Notes: a model not told the origin generated them from the letters alone. A stretch of DNA of 25,731 nt from Clostridium sp. AM33-3 (GCF_003480315.1 NZ_QUIV01000032.1:1-25731), one strand, 5' to 3'. Positions 1-7,860 are shown, counted from the stretch's first letter. A program made the numbers and translations.

Positions 1-21
1 ACTGAGTAATTTTATCTTACA

Positions 22-237
22 TCAGTTTGGAGGTTTACACAAACTTTGGGATACTCCCAAGCGGCGCTGTATTTGACGTGCAGCGAAGGATTTGACCTTT
101 ACCCAATCCAACGGTTTATCCTCCTTATAAGTAACCCCACACCGGATTCCGGCACATCCAAGAACTGTGGCGGAGTTCATTGATACGTGCTGACCGGTTT
201 CCAGTGCTTGGTGCGGTTCCAAATATTTTTTTGCCAA
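22..237 (-). pseudogene. Degenerate C-terminal remnant of a sugar-phosphate nucleotidyltransferase
   Basis: The reading frame contains GVTYKEDKP, preceded by a TVL-xx-A pattern. The same order (VTLLETADKWFGVTYKDDK) occurs in the better-preserved nucleotidyltransferase C-terminus at 24666-24947. The DNA also matches locally (ccttataagtaac plus cca). Upstream in the frame is HVSMN, which resembles the VSMNMWG stretch of that family. About 40 residues between these two blocks appear deleted, and the C-terminal tail is unrelated. The whole N-terminal nucleotide-binding half is missing, so no activity is expected. It lies just downstream of the four-gene ATPase operon and marks that island's left edge. 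The match is short; it could be coincidence or a small unrelated ORF. Confidence 0.4.
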
Positions 238-261
238 CCAGAAATTCGTCTACGATTATTA

Positions 262-891
262 CTAGCAAAAATCTCTATCCAGGCCATATTCTCCAACCAA
301 CACATTCTGAGAATCTCGCGCCATATGTACCGGTTTATGACTAAATTTAAGTCTCCTGCCAAAGTTCAGTCCAAATTCCTCTCCGCTCCATTCCCTTTCG
401 GGTCGTACTAATGGAACTCCAGAACGTGTTCTTCTTGCTGATGGCATAGTCTTCGGAAAAGTAAATTTGATTTCCTCATAGGTTGTATACATATATGTTT
501 CTGTTATATTGATATCCAACATAGCAGCTATCCCCTGAGCAAGCAAATAACTCGCCCTAAACTTTCCCTTCACATCCGCCCAAGTCTCTGCGCCTACAGA
601 AGATTTCATTTCAATCAAATGCAAGTTCCATTTATCTGCATCTGCATGTTCAAAAATAATGTGATCAACCCTCTTAAACATAGACTTTTTCCCATCCGCC
701 TGAAAAAAATACATCTCTGTATTCTTTTTGTCTACATTTCTTATACAAAGATTTTCATCTGAATTTAAATGAAATTCCAGTCTGCTTTCCCCAAACTTAT
801 CAGTTTCCTCCAAATGAATCACACATTTTTCTTTCTCTATAAACCCAGCTACCATGAGCTCCTTCATAATGAATTCTCTTTTTGCTGACAT
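262..891 (-). CDS. Small PD-(D/E)XK-like putative nuclease, last gene of the ATPase operon
   Basis: This 209-residue protein is not recognised as a named family. The frame is open further upstream, but the ATG at 891 is preferred: an AGGGG/GGGTGACAGG ribosome site lies directly before it, and it starts 4 nt after the stop of the upstream ATPase gene, so the two are translationally linked. The core reads VDHIIFEH, a short loop, then LHLIEMKSS. This places D76 and E94-x-K96 on predicted beta strands, the pattern of a PD-(D/E)XK nuclease fold. The following helix (about 104-125) fits the conserved helix after the E-x-K strand. Residues 150-190 are basic and could bind nucleic acid. I infer a DNA or RNA nuclease effector controlled by the neighbouring ATPases. 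A DNA-binding or structural role is possible; the fold call rests on motif spacing only. Confidence 0.72.
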   Translation of the reverse strand: MSAKREFIMKELMVAGFIEKEKCVIHLEETDKFGESRLEFHLNSDENLCIRNVDKKNTEMYFFQADGKKSMFKRVDHIIFEHADADKWNLHLIEMKSSVGAETWADVKGKFRASYLLAQGIAAMLDINITETYMYTTYEEIKFTFPKTMPSARRTRSGVPLVRPEREWSGEEFGLNFGRRLKFSHKPVHMARDSQNVLVGEYGLDRDFC

Positions 892-895
892 CCTG

Positions 896-2245
896 TCACC
901 CCTGGATTCTATACGCCGTATCCATGATCTCATCAAGCGCGTCATTAAATGTGGGAACACTAAAACCATTTTCACCACAGGGTAATTCTTCTACCTCTGT
1001 TTTTCCTCTGGTTTTTGCCTTTAACTGATAAACTTTCACCTGCTCACATGATAATACATCTGCCTCCGTATAACCAAATTCTCTGCAAATTTCCCTGCGG
1101 TCTTTACGAACGGACAGTCTGATCATATTATTGATATGCTGCAATATAATATCACTATGAGTTGTAATCACCATGCCTATTCCTGCATTTACAGTCTGAC
1201 CAATAACTTTCCCCATTTTGTACTGCAACTGCGGATGCAGACACATCTCCGGTTCTTCATAGTAGAAACGTTTTACATACTTTCCATGCTTCAAAATCAA
1301 TATAAACGGTGATAATTCTGTAACTACTGCAGAAGACAATCTGAGCGAAATTCCCTTTTTAAACCCATTTGGAACATATAAAACTTCTTTATTAGGCATA
1401 GTACTAAATTCCACTGTTCCATCTGTCATTTCATGCTCTATTACCGAAACTAACTTGGTATACTTTCTGTTTCCCTCAGCATCTATTGACAAGCTCTCTA
1501 TAGTGTCCAAAAATCGATTAATGGGTCGAATAAACGGAGTAATCGTCTCCTTCTCCTCCGCCAGGTTAAACGTACTATTTCTTCCAACCTTATTAATTAT
1601 ATCTTTGGTAAGCATAAACCCAGTTCTGGCTGCCGGAAGATAAACCTCCCTGCTCTCTGCTAGTTCACAATCATTCATATTCATAATTCCACAATACAAT
1701 GCCCGAACCAACAACCATTGTAATTGTTTTTCATCCTGCAGCTTACGCCGGTCCATGAAACTCTTTGAAAAGACATATCTATACCTGCCATCAAACTGCA
1801 AGCTTAACTGTCCTGTTTCCACATCTGCTTCAAAATCAACATAACGATCAGATAATCCGGTTAAATCCATAGTTAATTTCCCGATTTTTACATTTTCACT
1901 GTTAAAAATCCCCTTTGCAAGGAGGTTTTTCTGTTTTTCCAATTGTTTATTCAGCAAACAATTCATTATTTCTATTATTGATTTTACAGAAACTCGATTC
2001 TGTTTCTGCGTTACCGCACATTCAATCTGCGTGATAAGCCATTCTGTCAGTTGTCCCGTTTCTTCTTCTACATATCTTTTACCAATTAATGCTTCTATAC
2101 CAAAATTTTCAATTCCCCACAAAAGGGCCAAAAGATAGCTTTTTCCGCTATTGTTATCCCCTACAAATAACGTCAATGGCGCCATTTCAATCTCTGCAGA
2201 CTTTATCTTACCATAATCCTCTACCCTTAACTTCCATGATCCCAT
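896..2245 (-). CDS. AAA_15 / RecF-OLD-like ABC-type ATPase
   Basis: This 449-residue protein has a split ABC ATPase head. Walker A is GDNNSGKS (29-36), in the usual N-terminal position after a conserved strand (KLRVEDYGKI). A central family motif reads YLPAARTGF. There is a degenerate signature (RLSSAVV, near 300), Walker B with the glutamate-rich EEPE (330-333) followed by LHPQLQ, and an H-loop (TTHSD, H363). This is the AAA_15/OLD/RecF layout found in many phage-defence ATPases. No C-terminal Toprim domain is present, so it differs from classical OLD nucleases; the next gene may supply the nuclease in trans. AGGAG lies 7 nt before the ATG. It is the third gene of the operon, 58 nt after the previous ATPase gene and 4 nt before the small nuclease-like gene. 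Function by inference: sensor or clamp activating an effector. Confidence 0.85.
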   Translation of the reverse strand: MGSWKLRVEDYGKIKSAEIEMAPLTLFVGDNNSGKSYLLALLWGIENFGIEALIGKRYVEEETGQLTEWLITQIECAVTQKQNRVSVKSIIEIMNCLLNKQLEKQKNLLAKGIFNSENVKIGKLTMDLTGLSDRYVDFEADVETGQLSLQFDGRYRYVFSKSFMDRRKLQDEKQLQWLLVRALYCGIMNMNDCELAESREVYLPAARTGFMLTKDIINKVGRNSTFNLAEEKETITPFIRPINRFLDTIESLSIDAEGNRKYTKLVSVIEHEMTDGTVEFSTMPNKEVLYVPNGFKKGISLRLSSAVVTELSPFILILKHGKYVKRFYYEEPEMCLHPQLQYKMGKVIGQTVNAGIGMVITTHSDIILQHINNMIRLSVRKDRREICREFGYTEADVLSCEQVKVYQLKAKTRGKTEVEELPCGENGFSVPTFNDALDEIMDTAYRIQG

Positions 2246-2303
2246 AGCTGGTCTCCTTCTTCATTACGATTCTTACCTTTTTGTCACCACGATTTGCATC
2301 CAC

Positions 2304-3902
2304 TTACCCCAATAAATATTCACACACTGCAGCTATTCCAGCATTTTTTATATTTCTGGCACGTACATCTGCAATTTGTCTCGCCTGTTTAAGACGTTCT
2401 TCTGATGCACTAATTAATGCACCTATCGTATGAATTTGAATCTCATGCATTTTCTTTTTCTGCCACTCTGTTAAATCAAGTATATCTATGCTTTTATCTA
2501 ACTGTATTTTTAATGAGTCTATTTCAGCATCTAATATTGCTCCCTGTATCGTTTTATACAAAGGATGATTTGCTCCATACTCATTCATCCTGCGAATATC
2601 TGCGTTGTTCATAATATCCAGACCCGTGGATGCTGGTTTCGCCTCCATTGCAACCAAACATCCAATATTTACCATATATCTGGTTCCAACCTCACTTCTT
2701 GTGGCTCGTATTCCAGATGCTTCTTCATATACCAACCCAGAATACTCAAGAATTCGTAAAGATTCTTTCACTTCCTGTGGCGCATTTTTATGAATCCAAA
2801 AATAGAGTGTAGTTCCTTTTCCCCTATTTTTTTGCAAAAAACTATCATTTTTACTTTTTATCTCAGGAATAACATTTGTCTCTATAAAATCTCTTCCCCA
2901 GTCAATAAATTTCTGATATCCAGGATATCGTTCTGCCAGTTTCGTATGCTCTGACCATAAATCACCCCTATAATATTCTCTGAATACTTCATTAATTGAA
3001 TTGGAATCCATTTTATTTGCAAGTTCAACACTCTTTAACAAATATCTCGGATTTCCAGATGCGGCATATGCAAGAAGCGTAAAATTAGAGCCATTTTTTG
3101 ATAACCGTGTGGCAAGTGAGCTATCTTTTACCTGTCTCATTACCATTTCTTTCATCATTGTCACATAGTTTTCATCGTTGACATTTCTGGTCAAGGTTAT
3201 TTTCAATGCATCATGTACCGGTTCAAAAGTATCACCATAAACTGTAACACCAGGATATACTGCTGCATTACATTTAATATATGGCGAACGCAAATCTCTG
3301 AATAATGTAAAAAATTGTCTCTGCTGCTCTGGATAAAATACATGCGCAGCCTCATCTATAAATAGAACAATTCTTGCGATGTCCAATTCCTCACATAAAT
3401 CCTCAACTGTATCTAGGAAATCATCTAATGTAGGAATATCCTGTGCATCAATTGCAACTCCGGGTGAGCGCCAAGATTCTTCAAATTTTTGCACAATCTC
3501 ATCTATTTTACTAGATTGCTCATTTCGTTTCCCTGTCAAAGTAAAAAGTCCCTGCGCTAAAGATGAAAATTTTCCTATTTTTTTAATTGTCCTTAAAAGC
3601 TCTGAACAAATTCTGCCCAGCATCCAATATTGGAACTGATATTCATTTCCCGTTTTTAGCAACGATGCTTTTCGAAATGTAAGCATTACAGGAAGAATCC
3701 TTTTTTCTTCAAACTCTTGCTGCATCTGTATTTCAGCCATTTTAAATAAAAATGTTTTTCCTACACCTCGGCTACCAACAAGTAATACAGGAGAGGCAGC
3801 CTTCAATTTATCAACAATTCCTTCTTCATATTTCGAAAGTACTCCCCATTCTATTACCTGCTTATTTGTTAATTCTTCCGTTCGGAAAATAAACTCATCC
3901 AT
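2304..3902 (-). CDS. ORC/Cdc6- or STAND-like P-loop ATPase
   Basis: The protein has 532 residues. Walker A is GSRGVGKT (43-50) and Walker B is IVLFIDEA (178-185), followed by H and aromatic residues typical of ORC/Cdc6-like AAA+ domains. A sensor-2-like SGNPRYLLK segment lies near residues 275-285. A probable winged-helix region (about 360-430, with LRILEYSGLVYEE) follows, then a C-terminal helical part. The ATG at 3902 has GGAG 9 nt upstream and overlaps the end of the HEPN-like gene by 8 nt, so both are co-translated. Proteins of this type act as regulatory ATPases in defence and plasmid contexts. Here it sits between a putative HEPN RNase and a second ATPase. It may sense a trigger and control the HEPN protein, but no partner is proven. 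It has no transmembrane segments. Confidence 0.82.
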   Translation of the reverse strand: MDEFIFRTEELTNKQVIEWGVLSKYEEGIVDKLKAASPVLLVGSRGVGKTFLFKMAEIQMQQEFEEKRILPVMLTFRKASLLKTGNEYQFQYWMLGRICSELLRTIKKIGKFSSLAQGLFTLTGKRNEQSSKIDEIVQKFEESWRSPGVAIDAQDIPTLDDFLDTVEDLCEELDIARIVLFIDEAAHVFYPEQQRQFFTLFRDLRSPYIKCNAAVYPGVTVYGDTFEPVHDALKITLTRNVNDENYVTMMKEMVMRQVKDSSLATRLSKNGSNFTLLAYAASGNPRYLLKSVELANKMDSNSINEVFREYYRGDLWSEHTKLAERYPGYQKFIDWGRDFIETNVIPEIKSKNDSFLQKNRGKGTTLYFWIHKNAPQEVKESLRILEYSGLVYEEASGIRATRSEVGTRYMVNIGCLVAMEAKPASTGLDIMNNADIRRMNEYGANHPLYKTIQGAILDAEIDSLKIQLDKSIDILDLTEWQKKKMHEIQIHTIGALISASEERLKQARQIADVRARNIKNAGIAAVCEYLLG

Positions 3903-4629
3903 CTATTCCATCTCCTACTTCTGCACTATATAATAATTGAACTTCAGACAATATTCCTAAATTATCCATTATAATACTTTCAAGCATGCTCAAATTCGTC
4001 CCTTCATTTAATATATCTCGATATCGAATTAATAATGACATGCTCAACAAATATTTTACATTTTCAAACACATCTAAATATCTTTGCACCATTTTACCAT
4101 CATAATTCATATTATTTGATAGAATGATCAACTTATTATAATTTCCATGCACATATTCTGAACATTCTCGATAAATATCCTTCGCAATTACCAAAAGTTC
4201 CAAGCCTCTGGCATCATCGATATCCGGCGCATAGCAGTTTATAAAATCTTTTGCAAAAACACCTTTTTCTCGATCAACAATTTGTGCCCATGACATATCG
4301 AATTTCCCACGTTTCCACATCCGATATAAATAATCGTTAGTTGATAACCATATTGCAAATAACATATGCTCTACGAATTGTCGCAACGTCATCATTGCTT
4401 CTTTATAAAACCCCTGCATACACAATAATATAGATTTTATGCCTTCTCCCTGTGCTTCCTTCACCAATATCATATCCTGAAAACGTTCACAATATGAAAT
4501 CCACGTATTTAAATCATCTAGAAAGGCAAAATTTTCGTTAATTTTATCTATTTTTTGATCTTCTTTGATTTTTTCAATATTAGATCGTGCTTTATCGTTA
4601 ATCTGTAAAATTAATTCATAATTCGTCAT
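3895..4629 (-). CDS. HEPN-like putative ribonuclease, first gene of the ATPase operon
   Basis: This 244-residue all-helical protein starts at the ATG at 4629; GGGAG lies 6 nt upstream. An in-frame ATG six codons earlier lacks such a site. Residues 154-161 read RECSEYVH, an R-x6-H match to the HEPN RNase consensus R-x4-6-H, followed by G and N as often seen. A second R-x4-H (RQFVEH, 83-88) lies in an earlier helix. The surrounding sequence is alpha-helical with no strand-rich domain, as expected for HEPN folds. It is the first gene after the operon promoter and overlaps the ATPase gene by 8 nt. HEPN proteins beside ATPases commonly act as RNA-cleaving abortive-infection effectors. I infer that role here. 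The family assignment rests on the motif and helicity, so a structural helical protein remains possible. Confidence 0.7.
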   Translation of the reverse strand: MTNYELILQINDKARSNIEKIKEDQKIDKINENFAFLDDLNTWISYCERFQDMILVKEAQGEGIKSILLCMQGFYKEAMMTLRQFVEHMLFAIWLSTNDYLYRMWKRGKFDMSWAQIVDREKGVFAKDFINCYAPDIDDARGLELLVIAKDIYRECSEYVHGNYNKLIILSNNMNYDGKMVQRYLDVFENVKYLLSMSLLIRYRDILNEGTNLSMLESIIMDNLGILSEVQLLYSAEVGDGIDG

Positions 4630-4735
4630 TATACACTCCCACTTCAAGCAGTTCCTGAATTGCGATTACCACCATTAATCTGTCAGTGATACTCTCAACA
4701 TTTTTATACAATACTGGATTGGTTATTTATCTTCA

Positions 4736-4744
4736 ATTATATCA
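4736..4744 (-). promoter_or_regulatory. Extended -10 promoter of the four-gene ATPase operon
   Basis: On the minus strand this reads TGATATAAT, a perfect extended -10 (TGn + TATAAT). It lies about 107 nt before the ATG of the HEPN-like gene. No good -35 box is at the usual distance, which is common for extended -10 promoters. A start point near 4729 would give a 5' leader of about 100 nt. Confidence 0.55.
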
Positions 4745-4868
4745 TACAGTCTACACTTCCGCCACCTGTACGCCGCGGGAGTTTGACAGTTGAAAATTTC
4801 AAAAGTAAATTCCACCGTCCGCTTGGGTATGCGGACGAAAAGTTGGACTGTGTAATGCCTGATATGTT

Positions 4869-5141
4869 ATGAGGTACACACAAGAACAAATATCGACAGC
4901 ACTTGTATTGTTAAAAGCCACAGGATCACCTGATAAAGTAATTCAGACCTTAGGTTATCCATCTTCACCGATGCTTTATCATTGGCGCAAAAAGTATCCT
5001 GAATATTACGATGTTCCAAATCAAAAGCATTGGAGACAAGCTCCAACTGAATTGAAACATGACGTAATTAAACGTTGCTTTATTAAAGGCGAGCCTGTAA
5101 AATTAGTGGCAGAAGAAATCGGATACACCCCTCCCTATTAA
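4869..5141 (+). pseudogene. Truncated IS3-family (IS150-like) transposase OrfA
   Basis: This 90-residue N-terminal fragment has a helix-turn-helix pattern typical of IS3/IS150 OrfA (YTQEQISTALVLLKATGS, then LGYPSSPMLYHWRKKYP). A second HTH half (VKLVAEEIGYT) is cut off after IGYT. OrfB with the DDE catalytic domain is missing, so it cannot transpose alone. Upstream, 4806-4845 contains the AAGTTGGAC sequence often found near IS150-type ends and a small GTCCGC/GCGGAC hairpin, so the left IS end is probably close to 4780-4840. It lies just upstream of the defence-like operon and points away from it. Confidence 0.72.
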
Positions 5142-5162
5142 GTCAAGTGTTTTCGAGAGTGT

Positions 5163-5211
5163 AAAATAAAGTGTGTAAGTTACCGGTAACAAAGCTTACG
5201 CACTTTATTTT
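5163..5211. repeat. 49-bp palindrome, IS256-type end or bidirectional terminator
   Basis: Arms 5163-5181 and 5192-5211 are inverted repeats (AAAATAAAGTG, one mismatch, GTAAG, one bulge, TT) around a perfect 12-bp centre, GTTACCGGTAAC. On the plus strand a T-rich run follows, so it could terminate transcription from either side. The GTGTAAAATAAAGTGTGTAAG arm also resembles the IS256-type end seen at 10064-10086 (GTGTAAATTAATTTGTGTC). It abuts the truncation point of the IS3 fragment. Which role is real cannot be decided from sequence alone. Confidence 0.5.
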
Positions 5212-5282
5212 TATTGTAAAGTGCGCTACATTAATAGAAACACTCATAGGGATCTGCTGGGTAAAAATACCCCTGTAACACA

Positions 5283-5327
5283 AAAGAATCCAACCAGTGG
5301 ATTTCTCATCCACCGGTCCGATTCTTT
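5283..5327 (-). terminator. Rho-independent terminator of the secreted wall-binding gene
   Basis: On the minus strand a 20-bp stem (AAAGAATCGGACCGGTGGAT, with three mismatch or wobble positions in the opposite arm) closes on a short loop and is followed by TTTTGTG. It begins 43 nt after the stop codon at 5371. Confidence 0.6.
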
Positions 5328-5370
5328 CGCCAAAGTTCATGCAACATCGCACATTTTTATATTCACTTAA

Positions 5371-6375
5371 TTACTCAGCTGCTGTCTCTGTATTCTCCTC
5401 TGCTGTTGCCGCAGCTGCACCCACGGTAATAGTCTTAGAGGTTACTACCGGAGCTGCTTCTTCTTTTGCTGCGGTTTCAGCGGTTTCAGTAGATGCTTCC
5501 TCAGTCTGATCATCCTCCGTTACCTCGCTGCAGGTTACGCTGATCTGGATCTTATTGTTCTTATAGGTCAGGGAATAGCTGTTGCCGCTGTCGGTCTTGC
5601 CTTCACGGGTCAGATTAGTAACGCCCTGTTCACGCTGTCCCTGTACATAATCAGTCACTGCCTTACCTTCCGTGTCACCCAATGCTGCAACTACGCTCTG
5701 CTCATATGCAGTGTTGTACAGGTTACGATCAGCCTCTGGAGCTGCATCATAGATGTACATAAGATCTACCGCATTAGCCTTATCCTTTGCATTATTCCAC
5801 ATGCTGAACTTGTAAAAATCAGTACCATCAGCGTTGTGATAAGTACGAGAGACTTCCATATTATCTTCTGTTGTAAGAATCTGTACAGACGAATCCGTAC
5901 GTGTAGTTGCAACGTTCTTAGTTGTCTTATTAATCAAAACTTTTAACTCAGAAATATAACTTCTGCGAACTGTACTAACTGCTGCAGTTTTTTCCTTTGC
6001 CTCCACTGCTGCTGCCTTCGCTGCATTCACAGCCTTACCAGGGGTATTTCTTCCTTCCCTCTTAACCTTCTCCTGAGCTTCTCTTAATAATTCCTCCTCA
6101 GTCTTTTCCTGACGAACACCATTTGCATCTAGTTTATAGCCTTCTACCATGGTATCCTTCATGCGGTAACCATCCGGATCAAGGAAATAGGTAAGATTTG
6201 TTTCCGGATCAGTAAACCAGTTACCGGACGGCCAGTTACCATCATCATAAACATACTTCTGCTGGTCACCATAGGGTGTAGTCTCAGTTACCCAGCCTGC
6301 TGCGAATGCGGTAATCCCAGTAGATAATGTCATAGCTGCAGCAACTGCTGCGATACCCAATGTTTTCTTTTTCAT
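5371..6375 (-). CDS. Secreted protein with wall-binding-type aromatic repeats and an unknown C-terminal domain
   Basis: The protein has 334 residues. A Sec signal peptide (KKK, then a hydrophobic stretch) ends at AFA-AG near residue 25. Residues 27-90 hold two or three degenerate aromatic/glycine repeats (GWVTETTPYG, YVYDDGNWPSGNWFTD, YFLDPDGYRM), as in choline- or glucan-binding proteins. A charged helix (about 92-130) follows. The globular domain (about 135-290) contains TTRTDSSVQILTTEDNMEVSRTY and NKIQISVTCSEV and matches no family I recognise. The tail (about 290-334) is rich in A, T and E and probably disordered. GGAGG lies 9 nt before the ATG. It has its own promoter and terminator and is transcribed away from the GT4 gene. 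The likely location is the cell surface, bound non-covalently to wall polymer; no LPXTG motif is present. The N-terminal layout resembles the partial gene at 25582. Confidence 0.88.
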   Translation of the reverse strand: MKKKTLGIAAVAAAMTLSTGITAFAAGWVTETTPYGDQQKYVYDDGNWPSGNWFTDPETNLTYFLDPDGYRMKDTMVEGYKLDANGVRQEKTEEELLREAQEKVKREGRNTPGKAVNAAKAAAVEAKEKTAAVSTVRRSYISELKVLINKTTKNVATTRTDSSVQILTTEDNMEVSRTYHNADGTDFYKFSMWNNAKDKANAVDLMYIYDAAPEADRNLYNTAYEQSVVAALGDTEGKAVTDYVQGQREQGVTNLTREGKTDSGNSYSLTYKNNKIQISVTCSEVTEDDQTEEASTETAETAAKEEAAPVVTSKTITVGAAAATAEENTETAAE

Positions 6376-6451
6376 ATTAATTTACCTCCAACGTAATGTT
6401 TTCAAATTAATTATTATAACTTTCAAGTACATACTTTTCTTAACATATAAA

Positions 6452-6480
6452 AGCATACCATAAATCCTATTTCTTCACAA
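6452..6480 (-). promoter_or_regulatory. Promoter of the secreted wall-binding gene
   Basis: On the minus strand: -35 TTGTGA (6475-6480), 17-bp spacer, -10 TATGCT (6452-6457) with an extended TGG immediately upstream. This lies 76 nt before the ATG and gives a leader of about 70 nt. Confidence 0.6.
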
Positions 6481-6566
6481 CTACCTGAAAAGTGAAGATT
6501 TTATGACGTTCCTCTAAGATAAATGTCAGAAAAATGTAATTTGCATATTTCCTGTCTGATAATCCA

Positions 6567-6575
6567 TGCTATACT
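6567..6575 (+). promoter_or_regulatory. Extended -10 promoter of the GT4 gene
   Basis: TGCTATACT is an extended -10 element (TGn + TATACT) 33 nt before the ATG at 6609. There is no clear -35. The AAGGAAGG ribosome site follows. The 233-nt space to 6375 therefore holds two divergent promoters and no gene. Confidence 0.5.
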
Positions 6576-6608
6576 ATGTTTAATCATACATAAAAGGAAG
6601 GTATTTAC

Positions 6609-7814
6609 ATGCCCGATTCGCCAAAAGCACTTTTAGTCACCACAGTAAGCGGTTTTGTCCCACAATTTGAAATGAATAATGTTAAAATTCTGCAAAACAT
6701 GGGATATGAGGTTCACTACGCAGCCAACTTTTATACGCCCTCCTACGGTAATGACAACCATCGTCTGGACGGAACTGGCATTATCTGTCATCAGATTGAC
6801 TTTGTGAGAAGCCCCTTTAAAGCATCCAATCTCACTGTATACCGTCAGCTTCTGGATTTAATGAAATCAGAACGTTTTAGTCTGGTCCATTGCCATACTC
6901 CAATGGGAGCTGTTATGGCTCGTCTGGCTGCACATGCTACTAAGACCGGCCCTGTCATCTATACTGCGCATGGTTTTCACTTTTTTAAAGGGGCAAAACC
7001 AATAAACTGGCTCTGTTACTATCCAATGGAAAAGTTTCTTTCCAGATATACAGACCAGCAAATCTGTATCAATCAGGAAGATTATGCATGCGCCAAGAAG
7101 CACTTTCACGCTCGATACGTGGACTATATTCCAGGAGCTGGTTTTGATGCAGGCAGGATTCCACCTATGACATCTTCTGAGATACAAAAAAAGAAGCAGA
7201 CTCTGGGTCTGCCTCTTGATCGTTATATTTTGCTGTCTTCCGGTGAATTAATCAAACGAAAAAACCATGAAACCACAATTCGCGCAATGGCATTGCTGAA
7301 AGACCAAATTCCTAACTTTCAATATGTCATTTGTGGTCATGGACAATTACACGAATATCTCCAGCATCTTGTTGCAGAGCTAAATCTTGAACAACATGTA
7401 ACTTTTCTTGGATACCGTGAAGATATGCTGGAAATCTTCCAATGTGCAGATATTTTCCTGTTCCCGTCTTACCAGGAGGGACTTCCCATGGCGATGTTAG
7501 AAGCCATGGCAAGTGGACTGCCCATTATCTGCTCAAATATCCGCGGCAGCCGTGATCTAATGGAGTCTGTTGAAGACAAATCTTTCCAAGCAGAAACTGC
7601 CACACCACATTCCCTTGAAATGTGCAAGGGTGGCATCATGGTTTCGAAGCCTGACCAGGTTGAAAGTTATGCCAGTGCACTGACTCAATTACTTAGCCAT
7701 CCAAAACAATTATATGAAATGAAACAGATTAATGTTGCAAGAGCTATGCTATTTTCTACTTCACAAGTTACAAAACGGATGCAGAAAATATATCAAAGAA
7801 TTTCCTGTCTGTAA
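6609..7814 (+). CDS. GT4-family glycosyltransferase (CapM/EpsD-like)
   Basis: This 401-residue GT-B enzyme is expected to move a nucleotide-activated sugar onto a lipid-linked glycan at the cytoplasmic membrane face. The N-terminal acceptor domain carries VHCHTPMGAVMARLAA (93-108) and YTAHGFHFFKG (118-128), features of the CapM/EpsD/PglA-like branch. The C-terminal domain has SSGELIKRKNHE (210-221), GYREDMLEIFQCADIFLFPS and the E-x7-E motif EGLPMAMLE (E290, E298), then the SNIRG loop. The ribosome site is AAGGAAGG. It stands alone, on the strand opposite the main glycan operon and separated from it by IS remnants. It may be a detached member of that pathway or part of an older locus. It appears intact. 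Confidence 0.9.
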   Translation: MPDSPKALLVTTVSGFVPQFEMNNVKILQNMGYEVHYAANFYTPSYGNDNHRLDGTGIICHQIDFVRSPFKASNLTVYRQLLDLMKSERFSLVHCHTPMGAVMARLAAHATKTGPVIYTAHGFHFFKGAKPINWLCYYPMEKFLSRYTDQQICINQEDYACAKKHFHARYVDYIPGAGFDAGRIPPMTSSEIQKKKQTLGLPLDRYILLSSGELIKRKNHETTIRAMALLKDQIPNFQYVICGHGQLHEYLQHLVAELNLEQHVTFLGYREDMLEIFQCADIFLFPSYQEGLPMAMLEAMASGLPIICSNIRGSRDLMESVEDKSFQAETATPHSLEMCKGGIMVSKPDQVESYASALTQLLSHPKQLYEMKQINVARAMLFSTSQVTKRMQKIYQRISCL

Positions 7815-7817
7815 AAA

Positions 7818-7860
7818 TGCGGTTGGTCAGTTGCCAACATTAGCAAGCTGACCAACTGCA
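7818..7860 (+). terminator. Hairpin after the GT4 gene, probable terminator
   Basis: Arms TGCGGTTGGTCAG and CTGACCAACTGCA pair at 12 of 13 positions across a 17-nt loop, starting 4 nt after the stop codon. No strong T run follows (TCTCTTGAG), so termination may be weak. Confidence 0.5.

Noticed and set aside
892..978. 29-residue N-terminal extension of the small nuclease-like protein
   Set aside because: It overlaps the ATPase coding end; the internal ATG at 891 has a good ribosome site and starts 4 nt after the ATPase stop.
5143..5352. 69-residue minus-strand ORF downstream of the secreted protein gene
   Set aside because: It covers the terminator hairpin and the palindrome, has no ribosome site, and shows no protein-like pattern.
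6867..7187. 106-residue ORF on the minus strand
   Set aside because: It is a shadow inside the GT4 gene on the opposite strand, with no ribosome site and no recognisable motif.
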